Positions 1-12,435 of a stretch of DNA of 64,000 bases are shown here, piece after piece (the stretch's first letter is position 1; every line of letters starts with the position of its first letter). Origin of the DNA: Morinoia aosen (Eukaryota; Arthropoda; Malacostraca; Amphipoda; Talitridae); contig CM059564.1 in assembly GCA_030386875.1 (NCBI GenBank), positions 44,722,075-44,786,074 on the forward strand. The letters run 5' to 3'. The position numbers were made by a program, and so were the translations under genes. The notes beneath the pieces are model-generated. The model had not been told where the DNA came from, ran no database searches, and saw only the letters and a program-made list of their open reading frames with translations.

Positions 1-718
1 AAAATAAGAGGAGTAATTACTACGCTCCCTTGAACTTTATTTCAAAAGTTAATTGGGAAGGAGTGACTTAAACTAGATTTGGGCACTTGCTTTAAAGTTT
101 ATATTCATAGATAGCTCAAAGCAAAAATAAGATGAGTAACTACTAAGCTGCCCTGAAATTTTTACGACACTTATAACATAACAATTTTTACTTGACGTAA
201 AATATGAAATTAAAATATCCCAGTTTAACAGTTTTGATTTTTCTTGGAACGAGAAAATGTCAAGATATGGAAGTGTACAGTGTTTGACATCCGTTTTATA
301 TAATACGAAAATAATTGCACCTCCTTCAACTATAAGTGGTAGAGACATGAATTATTGAATACATTATTCCTAAGTGCAATGATACAGTATGTGTGAGAAA
401 GCTGTCTGTCTATGCGAAAAAAAACAGCGATATATTTTCATGCGCTAAAGTTTATATTTTTCAACCTACTTCACGAGTTTTTTTTCTCAACTGGTCTACA
501 AACCAACGCTTCAACTATAGGGTAAAGATTTGCTTCTCATTTCTAGTTACAAGGTTATTCTAAAATCGATGTTGAAGGTGTAGAGGAAGCAATTCCTGAC
601 CACGTGTAACTCGCTCCTAGATATTTTCTGATCCCATTTCTAGAAATCTCTTTCATGAACTCTGAATCCTTTTTAGTCGTTATCGAAAAGGATTGTTATG
701 CTGTCTGTTTTTCGTTGT

Positions 719-744
719 TATATATATATATATATATATATATA
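719..744 (+). repeat. (TA)n microsatellite
   Basis: About 13 TA dinucleotides without interruption. Confidence 0.95.
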
Positions 745-1154
745 CATAGCTAGCTCCTTTCTGGTCGCTATAAAATTTATTGCGACAACACCTTTTGGAA
801 TGAAGTTTTTGGGACGACGTCTTTTGCCTCGTTCATCATATTGCTGGAACTTCTCAGAAAAAGAGACCCTAAATGATGAATTTAAATCGCTTTGGCCGGC
901 GACAAGCGATCGCTAAGTGAACCTTCGGCTCAGAGTCAGAGTAACTTCTTGCGAAGCTTCATGATTCGAGAAGCTTACGTGTGTTAATCGAAAGGAAACG
1001 ATCAACTTCACTACACATTTAGTGTATAACAAGAACTTTTGTAGTAACTTTGTGCACTAATTCACTCATTCATTGTTTTCAGTCATAATTAAAATCGCGC
1101 TTGACACCGAAAGATCACAATAAAAAGCGTCTCTGGTCCTCTGGAGTGCCTTAA

Positions 1155-1325
1155 TCAGTACCTCTGGATAGCCCACAAGAGCATCTCTGGTAGCCCAAAA
1201 CAGCATCCTTGGATAGTCCACAGCAGCACCTCTTGATAGCCAACAACAGCACTTCTGTATAGCCTAAATAGCACCTCTGGATAGCCCACAACAACACCCT
1301 TGGATAGCCCAAAACCGCATGCAGT
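1155..1325 (+). repeat. About 30-bp degenerate minisatellite
   Basis: Five to six units of the type cacctctggatagcccacaa with tails such as cagca. Several overlapping short minus-strand frames here are by-products of the repeat. Confidence 0.8.
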
Positions 1326-2072
1326 CCCTTCCCTCGTAAAATTCTGCCCAAGCGATGTCACGTGACGTCCAGGGCAACGTTACCAAAGATGGATGAGATC
1401 TTATGATGGGGAATGGATGCGATGTGGTACGATGGAGATTTTCGATGGCCACATTGTGCACAGCATTGGCATTTCTTGTTTTCTTTCGGGCAGTGCACTA
1501 CCACGAATTATTGGAAGAAAATGTCGTAGCACATTCGACAGCCATTATTTTGGGCTCTGATGTTCCACGTAGTCAGTAATACAATTTCTTTACAGAAACT
1601 TGAAAACTAAAAACGCAATTAATATTGAAATCGCAAATTGCGAGATGAATCTCAGTATTTCTGCAGACACTTCAATCCATCTTCTCCCCATTTTTTATCA
1701 TTAGGCAAGTCATTTTTTTATACTAGCGACCTTCAGAAACTTGAAAACGAAGGATGCAGTCAACATTGAAATCAAGTTAGCATTGAGAAGGACATTGTAA
1801 CCCTCTCTTCGGGATATGAATCTTGCGACGGGCATCCACTTCGCTGTCAAAACCCCGGGTTGAAATATATTTTTAAAAATTACACGAAGGCATTGAGTTG
1901 CAAGTTTTGGCGACCTCAGTATACTATCAAAGTACAATCAGTTTTTAAGCACTCAAAAAGTGATAAAAATTTAAAAATAATGAGGGAAACCCCTCCAGAA
2001 AATTGGAAGCTAGTTTACGCGAAAATTGACTGCAGTATATGACGGAAAAGAAAGGAGGGCGGCAATGAATAT

Positions 2073-2134
2073 TAAATATGATTACAAATATTTGAATATG
2101 ATTACAAATATTTGAATATGATTACAAATATTTG
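2073..2134 (+). repeat. Three-copy 20-bp repeat
   Basis: Three near-perfect copies of atgattacaaatatttgaat in a row. Confidence 0.85.
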
Positions 2135-3038
2135 ACAAATTTTATGTAAAGATGAAGAGCTAATATCTCTTAGCCTGGTTTGAAAAATAAAGCCAATTAG
2201 GAAATGAGTAGAAGATTGTCGATAATAGATGATAATTATTTCATTTCTCGTTTCATTTTATAAACTGAAATAACTTCCCCCAATAATTTTATGTGGCAGC
2301 ACTTGTTGCTACCAAAATTTAGCTGCCCGATGAAAAGTCACGACACTCAGAATCCAATATGCGTCCAATAAATACATTCTTTAAAGGCTCTGCTGGTAGC
2401 ATTAAAGTGTAATAATGTTTACGTGTTGTGTTGCTCGTACAAATTACGGAAACGTAATTAGGATTTTAATTAACTGAGGCTATATTAGAATTAGTGTGTG
2501 TGAAATTTGGGTTACGGCGAACGAGCACACTTCGACGCTTCTAATATGTAAGCCAAATCTTGTTGAAAGAAAAGAAAGTGATCAATGGGACTGATTATGC
2601 CAGGTGATTTATCTCAGGGCGGTCGGCCGCGCAGAAACATGATTCGTTCGTATTTTTTTGACCCATTCGTTGCTCTGAACATTTATTCAGATTTATACCT
2701 TTCTTTGTCTTCGATGTAGGAACGTGGTCTCTCCTTCAGAAATTATTTGTTTTTGAAGAATCAGGTTCAGTGAGCAACGATTAAGACGCTGCGTCTGGTA
2801 GTTATGATACAGCCATGCCAAAAATTTCAATGGATCCTCTTAGAATTTTATATTCGTCTTCTTTTCTGTGCAAACTCAAATTTTTTTACTGTTTATTCTG
2901 GCCAGACGATGGCATTAGAGGCTATAATTTTGGGTTCTTGATCAGTTTCCATTTCAACATCGAGAAAGACTTCGACATCATTGAATGCGTTGCTCTCTAA
3001 AAAGTTGCTCGCTTTTTTATTAGAATAAAACACACATA

Positions 3039-3234
3039 CAGTATGTCCCACAAAAAACCCGAACCGAGTATTTATTTTCCCCTAACAGTAATACCATCAT
3101 AAGAATACCATAAGCATTTAATTTCTAGCAAAATTTTGCTTCAAAATTAACCTAAAGAAAGGTATTACTGATTATGATGGTATCACTGAAACGGGAAAAT
3201 GAATACTCGGTTCGGGTTTTTCTAGGACATACTA
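3039..3234 (+). mobile_element. Tc/mariner-like palindromic MITE, copy 1
   Basis: Starts after TA with cagtatgtcc, followed by aacccgaaccgagtatttat. It ends with the complement (aatactcggttcgggttttt, then ggacatact). TIRs of about 60 bp dominate the 195-bp element. Confidence 0.85.
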
Positions 3235-3509
3235 CATATATATATACATATGTGCATATATGAATATTCGGATATTAAAATATGGATGACTTGAGGAAGC
3301 AAAGGCCCTTCATTAGAGATTTGATGACAAAATGAAACAGATTATGCGTTTTTAATACTAAATTCCATGGAAATATAAAAGGACCTAATTGAACCGAAAC
3401 AAAACTAATCTTAATTGTTTGACAAAAACTGTTTTTAGCGCATTTTGACAAAGTAACGTCACATGTGACACAATCTTGACGTCATCTGACCGTTTGATGC
3501 AAAAGTTTT

Positions 3510-4332
3510 TTAAGGGAACCGTACTCCCAAAAAATCGAGACACTGTCGAATTTCGTTTTCATTCATTAAAATGTACGTATATATGTAGCGGACATATTGG
3601 TGACGTTTTACACCCTGAAGACCACAGGAAGTGGGTCAAAAAGATGGTTGGGTTAAAATGTACGTATATATGTTATATGTACGTTTTCTTTGAATAACAC
3701 GTTTTCTATGGGGAAAAAAGGAAAAACACACGAGTCCAAACTTAATCCTTGTTCAATCGAATAGTTCAGGATTTTTTTGGGGAGTACGGTACCCCTCTTT
3801 CTCCTAGCTCTCCTGAACAATTGGCTTTCCTGAACAATTGAAATTTACAGCTTCTACACCTAGGGTAGTTTTCAGTTTTTGAGCTACAGTTATGATTTTA
3901 GTATCAAAAGAACCGGAATTTAATCCTCTACAAGATGACGTGGGCTTTTATTCATTTTCGGAATAGAAAATGAGCTACATTTTCTTTTGTTGGGAAAAGT
4001 GTGAAAATTTGTCAAATTTTTGTATTTTATCATTTTTTTCAAAAAGTATTTCGAAAATTCAACATAACTCCACGTCACGTTGTAGAGAATACATTTCTGC
4101 TTCTTTTGATACCAATATTATCTCTGTATCTCAAAATCTGATTACGTCCATAGATTTTCCCCAGACCCCTTATTTTGACGTTTTCTTTGAATAACATGTT
4201 TTCTATGGGGAAAATGGGAAAAACACACGAGTCCAATCTTAATCCTTGTTCAATTTTACATACCTACACCAAGTTTTATGAAGGTCGGTCAAATAGTTTA
4301 GGATTTTTTTTTGGGGAGTACGGTCCCCTTAA
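3510..4332 (+). mobile_element. TTAA-bounded foldback element (823 bp)
   Basis: Left end TTAAGGGAACCGTACTCCC, right end GGGAGTACGGTCCCCTTAA. Inside, 3877-3966 is the imperfect reverse complement of 4046-4136. The segment tttctatggggaaaa with acacacgagtccaa occurs at about 3705 and 4200, and an internal end-like ggggagtacggt occurs at about 3780. It may be a composite of two related insertions. Confidence 0.75.
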
Positions 4333-6532
4333 GCGATCTTTATTTTTCCATCGGTTGAATTTTTGTAAATCTTAAAGGTTTTTAAATCACTTGTTTTGAA
4401 AAGTCACAGCGAAAATTGAGAAAAATCGATTGAAATTTTTCGTACACTATTTAGTCTAGGGAAATGAGGCAGTCTTGTGCCTTCTTGTGCTGTCCTCAAT
4501 CCTGAATGATATGCACCGGAGAACTCCCAAGTAATGATTTTCGATCAACTTTGCATAAACATCTACATTACTTATCTAGCACACATGCCTTTACTCATAG
4601 TTAAAATATAGTCATTCCTTTGACACGCAACTTGCTCAAATTTTCCGGATTCAATCTAGTGTGACTCTGACTGGGTTTTCCCGATCACGTGTTCTTTACG
4701 TTGAAATTATTTTCCTGAGAGCAAGGGCAGAGCCATCCACCGTCTCCCCGAAATGCTACTTCCATTTTCTTGCCATTGCCCACAGCGGCTCCAATGCTGC
4801 AGTTCTTACAAAGGCCGGCATTGGAAGCGGGCAGCAGCGTAATGCCCATAACCTAATATTCTGAAGACGATCTCAGGAATGGGCTCTTGGTATTCCGAGG
4901 CATCATAGCTCTCGCTTGCACGCCCAGCCTAATAACCGAACATTAAACGCATTAAGCGAAAAATACGCTAGGCGTCTCCGCTCAATACTGCAGCTGCAGG
5001 CGCCGAGACATAGCGTGCCTCAAGGAGCTAACGTCAACCTAATGGACTTTGTCCGTGTCCAAAAATCCACATTCACTGATTTATGTTTAGCGTTAATTTA
5101 TCAGCGGGACTTAATTCTCGATTTATTTTAGCTGGGCTTCCACCTCACGTACCAGGTTGCACGCTGTAAAAATATGGCCACGGCTCACGGAAACTTTCTT
5201 CCGAATGTCGTGTTCGCTCTATTATTGTGGGCGAATGCCAGCTGCTGTGTTTAGGGGCTTTGGCATTGTTCGTACAATAGTTACAGTTTTTGAGTATTTA
5301 GTCGAAAGTACGTAACTGTTAGTGATATTCAATGAATGACATCAGTTTGATTTAATGGATTATTTTGAAAGTTCAAGAACTGGTTTTGGGAACAAAAAAG
5401 TACAATTATTCTACGTCTGATTATTTAGAAAATCACCGATCGCTTGTTTGTGGTATAGGACAGAAATGATATTCTTACCCTAAAATGTGTAGCAATTCAT
5501 TAAGCGATTCCTTTTTCGTAAAAATTCTCATCTCGTGTAAAAATTTTCATCTCGAAATCTGGACGTTTTCAAAACGTACAGATTTTCAGCTCAAGGCTTC
5601 GGTTATGGAAGTTATGATCATCCATTTCCACAATCGGTTGATATTCTTTATATGGAACGACTTTTCAGTCTCCAAACAAAGCATAACGTTGACCAAGTCA
5701 GCAGCTTGCTTCGCTCGATATTACCAGCACGACACACGTTCTCGCACTTAGACACTATTTGTTGAAGCCTAAAATGACGCGATCGCACGACCAGGTAGCC
5801 CGAAAGTGAACAAACAACTCCCAAATTTGTACATCAGTTCAGGAAAATGAACACATAAGATCTAAGCCTAAGTACATTCTGATGTGTTGTGCGAAAGGTT
5901 TCTCCTAGTGCTGTGTGAGGTAAAATTGGACACGGTGGTGGCGTTTGCGGCGCTCCTACCTTTTACGTATTGGCTAACTTCGGAGGGCGGGAGCCAAAAT
6001 GTTCCTATTTCGTAACTTGAGTCCGGCCAAGTTTGGAGGCTTAGCAGCTTCGACGCAAGTGTAGATTACAGGATCAAGATAGTTCCCGTATATATAAAGA
6101 AAGGTTAACAACATGCTTGTAGAGCGCTGCGCTAAACTGTTGAGCTCTCCAGACAGTCTAGGATATTCCGGCATGGTTAAGGGACTCTGAACTGCTTCTT
6201 CTCTCAACACAGTCGCTCACTTCGGGAACAAAACAATCTGGATTCAAAGAAATTATTGGGTTTATAATTAAAATGAAAAATTTTGGAGGAACATGAAATG
6301 AAAGGGTAGGTCCTTTTGTTGAAAAATGTTTTGCCGTTAAATGATTCAAGAGTTAAAAATCTTTTTCGAGTAGAAATAGTGTTTAAAGATGAAAAACTGA
6401 TTATTGAGCGCGATAATTTTTCCAATTCAGGCACCATGGTCTCCCCTTTTAAAGCTTTGAAGAGATCTGCACGAAATTTTAACTTTAATAACATGATCGT
6501 TGAAGTGTTGAAATACTGCATATTTAGCTATA

Positions 6533-6760
6533 TTCAACACTTCAAGTGCGACGTGACCCACCGGTGGTCACTTAAGAAATTTTCATAATGCTGCTGACCA
6601 ACCAGCAGTCTCTAACTCCATTTCGGAAATGTTTATTAAAAACTAAATGCAAGAGCGACCTATTTAATGTTGGTTATTTTCAAAATTGATCTTTAAAAAT
6701 AACTCTAATTTGTGTTGAATATTGAATTTCAGTTTAGCTCGCTGAACTCAACGTGTTGAA
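6533..6760 (+). mobile_element. piggyBac-like MITE, diverged copy (228 bp)
   Basis: Ends ttcaacacttcaagtgcgac and gaactcaacgtgttgaa are inverted repeats related to the TTAA-bounded copies at 55665 and 62322. The interior shares ttttcataatgctgctgacc with the fragment at 45049. Confidence 0.7.
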
Positions 6761-7578
6761 TACAATTTCGCCTAAAAGCCTTCGTTTGAAGATCTGCGAG
6801 GACTTCTTCTGTAAATAATGAATGTGAAACAGTTGCCAGAGCTACATCAAGGGCTATAAGCACCTCGTCCATTTTCCAGGTAAAATAAAATTCTCCTTAC
6901 TATGAAGTTGACCAAACGCTGTGTGCTTTATTAGAGTGTATCGAGCTCGAGTTTTTATATAATTCTTTACATCAAACAAGCAAAAATATGAAGCACTTTA
7001 TTGATCGATATGATGCGGAGGCCTACATAGGAGGTAAAATGTTCGAAATTATTGTAGTGTTCATTGCAAAAATTCCATCGGTTTTTCTTTTGGAAGCTGC
7101 AGTTTCCATGTGAACGTATAGATCGGCGTGTCAATTTCGTTTAAATTTCAATGCTATTTTACTTTTTACTTTACTTGAGGGCGCGCTATTGATGTATCAG
7201 AGAAATGATGTTTTGCACAGCACGGTAAATCGCAAGTTCCATGTATGAAAATTTTTGATTTCCTCTTATAGGTCCTAAAGTAAAATTAAATTCTCCCACT
7301 TTGTTCGAAATAGATTTTGTTGACTGCAGTATCATTGTCCCAAGCAAACATGCGCTTCTGCAACAAAACCGATTTAGCCTGTATTAGATTTTGTCTTAAA
7401 TTCTGCTGACTCAGCCACACAGAGACCACAGCGAACTGCGCCCAGCTTCTGCTGACGTAAGTGCTTCTCGAATTCCACTCGTGCCCGAGACTGGGAAGCA
7501 TGTTCCTTTTTTCTATCGAAAATCAACTGCGCAGGACCTGAGCTCACTGATCGTGTAGTGTTCGTACAAACCAGCAGC

Positions 7579-7849
7579 CACGGTAAAGGAAACTAGGTAG
7601 AGTCATTTCTATGGGGAAAATACACCTCCTCTTGTTCGGCTAGCTAATAGAACGGCTTCATTTCAAACAAACTTTATGAAGTCACCATTGCGACATGTCG
7701 TTAGGCCAATAGTGGAGCCAGATTTGGGGCTAGCAGTGTCCCCAGATGTAATATGAGCGCTGCTATTGGGTCGTTGCCATGACATCACCATTGCGACACG
7801 GTCAACAAATAAAAGACTGGTTTGACTCCACCTTGTTTCTCCTACCGTG
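7579..7849 (-). mobile_element. hAT-like MITE, copy 1 (271 bp)
   Basis: Starts cacggtaaaggaaactaggt and ends with the complement of cacggtaggagaaacaaggt. The interior matches the copies at 15265, 49581 and 55942, in opposite orientation to 15265. Flanks ccagcagc and tctgcagc agree at six of eight positions, a decayed 8-bp target duplication. No coding capacity. Confidence 0.88.
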
Positions 7850-10800
7850 TCTGCAGCAGACACATTTTAACTCTACAGTATTTATTTGAGTGTCGAGCGG
7901 TAAAAATGATGCGTGAAGCTGACGTATTGATTTTATTTTTCTGCCATTGAAGTCGCAAATGCACTTTCTTGAAACTTTTGATTAGAGTGTAGGACGGTGA
8001 AACGATGTATGAAGCTGATTTCTTGATTTTTACTATCGTGGAAGTCTCAAATGCTTGGGTCTTGCTACGCTAGACCAATAAATCGATCAAGATGAGAATC
8101 ACGGGGTATTTCATTGGTTATCAACAAAGTCAATGGTTCAATTTGAGGTAAAATTGTTTTTTCTCGGTCAGCTGTTTTTTTTATCTTTTTAACTTTCTTC
8201 GTAACTAACTCATTAGATTGCACTGCATGTGGCCTTAGCTTCGTAGTCAGATAAACATCATGTTCAAGAATAACTAAATTTGCAGTGGAGTGAAAAATTT
8301 GTGAGTAAAAACTTATCGATATTAAGTTCTCGTTGCAGTATCAGTGCAAGATAGACATGAGCGCTGATTTCAGTTCAGCTTACCAAATTGACATATTTTC
8401 TGGCAGAAAATGGAAAATTAAGTATTTTTCAAATGTATTTGTGCAAAATTGTAGAATTTTAGAAATAAAGAAAACATGTCCTCCTAATATTTACCCGGTG
8501 AACGACATCATATTTAGTGTGTAGGAGCGACAGCAAAATTTCAAAGCTCGTTAGAACCATTATTTGGACGGCGGGAGCTCGACAAGAATATCATTCCTGA
8601 CGCCTTACCTTTTATGCACAACGGTGCAGTTCAGAGCCATCCCGTTAATATTTCTTTCGCTGCAATTTTTCCTCGTATGTTTATTCCATTCTGCCTTACT
8701 AATGAACATTTATTAGTGCAGAGAAAATTGCCAGGAAGAAAATAATAACCATAAGCGTGCGTACGTTCTTGTTAGTGTGCTCTCAATTTCTGCAAGGTGG
8801 ATCATAATTATCAGTGATGATTTTTAGCGCGTGTAAAATGAAGATGAAGTAGCACTTCAACAGTGATCAGCCCAAGAGGCTGTAGAAGAAAAAGGGACTA
8901 AATAAACCAAGTTTCTTGAGCCACCCAGCATTATTCGCGCTAGAAAACAAAATGATTTTGAAATATTCACATCGGATACTTTAGGGTATATAATATAACT
9001 TTACGGGATGTAATACTGCATTTACTGCAAATTGTCCATTTAAACATTCTATATGACCCACAGTGAAGCTCCAAATATGTTTTATTTAATCGAATTTCAC
9101 GAAAAAAGTTCGAAGTACAATCGAAGATCTTTTCTTTGAGCTCGTTGGCTTTATAGTTAAAGGTCTAAAAAAACCCCCGAGGAGTACATTTCTTCTCGTC
9201 TTTAAGCCAATATTGGTTTGATGGTGTGAGAATTTCTTGTCTTACTGAGTGATGGCAAAAGAAAATCATGACCGGAGCTCAGATATGATAGAAGTTCGAC
9301 ACGAAGCTCAGCAAAAACGGCCATTTTATAAAGTGAACTTCTTTCCCTGAGCTGTTTTATCAGAAATATCAGTTCCAATCATCTGGAGGGCCTTTGGATC
9401 AGAACGTGAAACATTTACAGAGCTTCTCTGTCGGAAGCTCACAAATTGTCGGCAAAAACTAAGAGTTTGACCTCAAATCCAGCGCGAAGAAAAAGTCACT
9501 CTGTTGTGCGAGTTGTGTATAGAATGTAAATCCTGACAGCTGATGTCTAATCAATGTCAGGGCTGTTATCTCTAGCACAACATGCTAGATAATTCGTAGA
9601 AGCTGTTGAAAAGTATATTTTTCCATAGTCGAGAGTACTCTGTAACTCATATTGTTTTACACTGGGGCAAAGGGCTTCAGGTTTACTGAAGGAGAGTCAG
9701 ACCGCACGAAAAAACCAGAAGAAAACTATACAGCATATCGAGATGTTTTCTAGCTTATAATCTATCTCTTGAAACTTAAATTCAACAATTCTTCTATTTT
9801 GAAGGTTGCACCATCAGTCCTGACTCCCACTATTCATGAGTTACTGTTCTCTCTGAACTCATTTATGTTGTACTTAGTTTCACTTACCAATTTCACAATT
9901 TAACTTTTTTCAGTTCGAGTATCAAACGAAACAACGGACACATTTTACGATTTACCTTGAGAATATAACACATTAAATTATTATAAGACCGCTCACTTCC
10001 CTCGAGATAAAGAAAGTATTTTCCTAACGATTTTGTCATGTCAGCGATTGGCTTCCTATCAATCACTCCGGATTTCATGGCGTTAATTTCTGCCTCACAC
10101 CCATTCCTCAATTGAACTTCACTGAAACTAGGCTCGTATTTTGACTCACTAAATATTCCATGATTTCACGCACATTATTTTCACGTTAAACACGTTACCT
10201 CACATAAAGTGGGTAGGTTGGGTGAATTATTTTTTTACCCATCATCTTTACTTTTTCAAACTCAGCAGCAAAGGAACACATATGAATTACCCAATCTCGT
10301 ACCGTTATTGCTGTATCGCTTTTGGTAAATAAATTATTCAAATTGTTTGTTTAAATTAGTTGAATTGTTATTAGTTTAGCTAAACGTTCAAGAATGGTAC
10401 AAGTGACAATCATTTTCTTCCTGCCGTGACCGAACGACTCAACTCCAGTCGACTTGTATCTTTTAGTCACGAGGGCAAATCGATAAGAAATGCATCATGG
10501 CACGTTAGCAAAAGGTTATTTTTGTCACATCCACTTTGGGACGGCAACAGCGAGCAAAATCATGACATTCGTCTCCATCAAGAACAAAGGTTTTCACTCC
10601 GTACTTCTCCAGGCGTCTTCTAGTATTGTTTTGTAATGCGCGAGTGCAATACTCCGACACCGCGCACCTTGTACCTCAATATATCGAGCGTTTTTTACAG
10701 AGTTATTGCCAGGGCTTGCCATTCTCCAGATATAGTGTCGGTCAGTTCGCCGTGCAGCATTTAAATGGCATGACAGATAGCAATCGTGTGAAGCTAAAGA

Positions 10801-11370
10801 AAATGATGCCACATCATTAGTGTTGTATCGCCTGAAAGAAGAATGAATTATGAAGTTTGAAATTAATGCGGACCATAAAATCCGGTAACGTTTAAGAACG
10901 CTATGCGCTGTAGCATCAATGAAATTTAGGCACTTTGCGCAAAATGTAGTTTGATTTTATGGCGCAGTTATATTTAATATCCAGACTAACGATGTTCGTA
11001 CTCGTGAAGTACTTGCATTCTGGGCCGATGAAATAACCTTTTTATTCCCTTGTTTATTGCTTGTTAAATGAGAGTATTCATTTCCATCGAAAAGTGAGCT
11101 CATTTAGTCTAATATTGCTATTCCGTTGAACATTTCAGCACAAAACAAAAACTGAATGATTAACAGCAGTACTTTCTGCTCAGATTATTGTTTTTTCAAA
11201 TTATTGCTAATGGTCTATTACGCTGATCGTTTGCATCTATATAAACTTTATATTCATCGAGCATCCTTCAATTCTAAACTTCGCATTTAAACGTCAGTAA
11301 AATCGACCAGAAAATACATAATGAAGGGCTTGAATTAGAAACAAACCATTTTCAATATGTAAATTTCCAG

Positions 11371-11592
11371 AATCGGGGATCTTTTGAAACGTAAATTTGG
11401 TGCTGAATAATTTCCCAGCTTAATGCAGTCAGCCTGCTCGTTCTTAGAACCAAGGAATTCCCCTCCCTGTTCAAAATGCAATTTTCCACAATTGGGATCT
11501 TTCGTCTTTTAAATCATATTTAGAACATTGCAGGTTCCAAACATAAATTTGGTACTGAATTATTTCTCAGCTTAATGCAGTCAGCCTGAGAA
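11371..11592 (+). repeat. Diverged direct duplication, about 154-bp offset
   Basis: aaatttggtgctgaataatt with cagcttaatgcagtcagcct (about 11391-11437) recurs with few changes at 11545-11591. Confidence 0.8.
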
Positions 11593-12164
11593 TTTACCTT
11601 CCTACCAGCCTATTTATGGTGCCCAGCTAATACGGCTTTCCTTTGGGTCATTAAGTCATTCTACAAACTCCCCATGAAAGCATTGTGATGATCTAACGTT
11701 CAACATTGTCCATAAAGGAAAAACATTTTAACCAAAAGGAATCTAAGATTTGCAAAAGAATACCGCTTGCTTTTTGTTTACAGGTAGTTCCCGGTTATTT
11801 TGTTTAGCTGTTCTCAAAGTGGAATTCTATATAACCATATATATTAAAAAAATCAAGTGCACCACCAACAGAAATAATTTAAACATAGAGCAATATAGTT
11901 ATTTTCGCTCACAAAGAACAGCCCAAGTTAGAAAAATTTGACTGGAAAGCGTCATTTTCTTTAGTCTAGGGCAATGGTCAAATTTGAGTTTACTTGTCAA
12001 GTTTACATTTTGAGCTTGAGTTTATATTTTACATGTCAAGCTCTCGCTGCGATATGTAAGCATTTTAAAAATAACCTATTTTTACAAATACGTTTCTTAC
12101 GAAAGTATCTCACTAATTATCCACGGACTCAGCAAGTCTAATAGGGCAGAGCTGAGAGTTCCCT

Positions 12165-12435
12165 TAATTAAAGCCCATTTGACCCTGAGCTCGCAAATCA
12201 ACACCAGGCAAGCTCGGATGAGCTGTCTAGCAGACAGTCTGCGAGACTGGTAGGTAGAAATAGCATTGTCACCTCGCATGCTGGATGCTGGATAAAACGT
12301 GCGAGTTCAGTGTGAAGGCAACGGCTCGTGATAGTGCCATTCCTACCTACCAGTCTCGCAGACCATCTGCTAGATAGCTCATCCGAGCTTGCTAGATGCT
12401 GCTTTGCTAGCTCAATGTGAAATGGGGCTAATTTC
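12165..12435 (+). mobile_element. Foldback (long hairpin) element
   Basis: Arms 12165-12272 and 12328-12435 are inverted repeats with about 80 percent identity (for example gcgagactggtaggtaga against tcctacctaccagtctcgc). The loop is about 55 bp. Confidence 0.8.

Larger units (their letters stand above)
1..3038 (+). other. AT-rich intergenic DNA, no gene seen
   Basis: Apart from the microsatellite at 719, the repeat at 1155-1325 and the triplicate at 2073, I see only short chance frames with no domain, codon bias or splice structure. Confidence 0.6.
4333..11370 (+). other. Intergenic DNA with two MITEs, no gene seen
   Basis: Contains the MITEs at 6533 and 7579. A slightly GC-richer patch at about 4650-5000 has open frames of up to 71 codons on the plus strand, with no recognisable protein. 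Confidence 0.55.
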
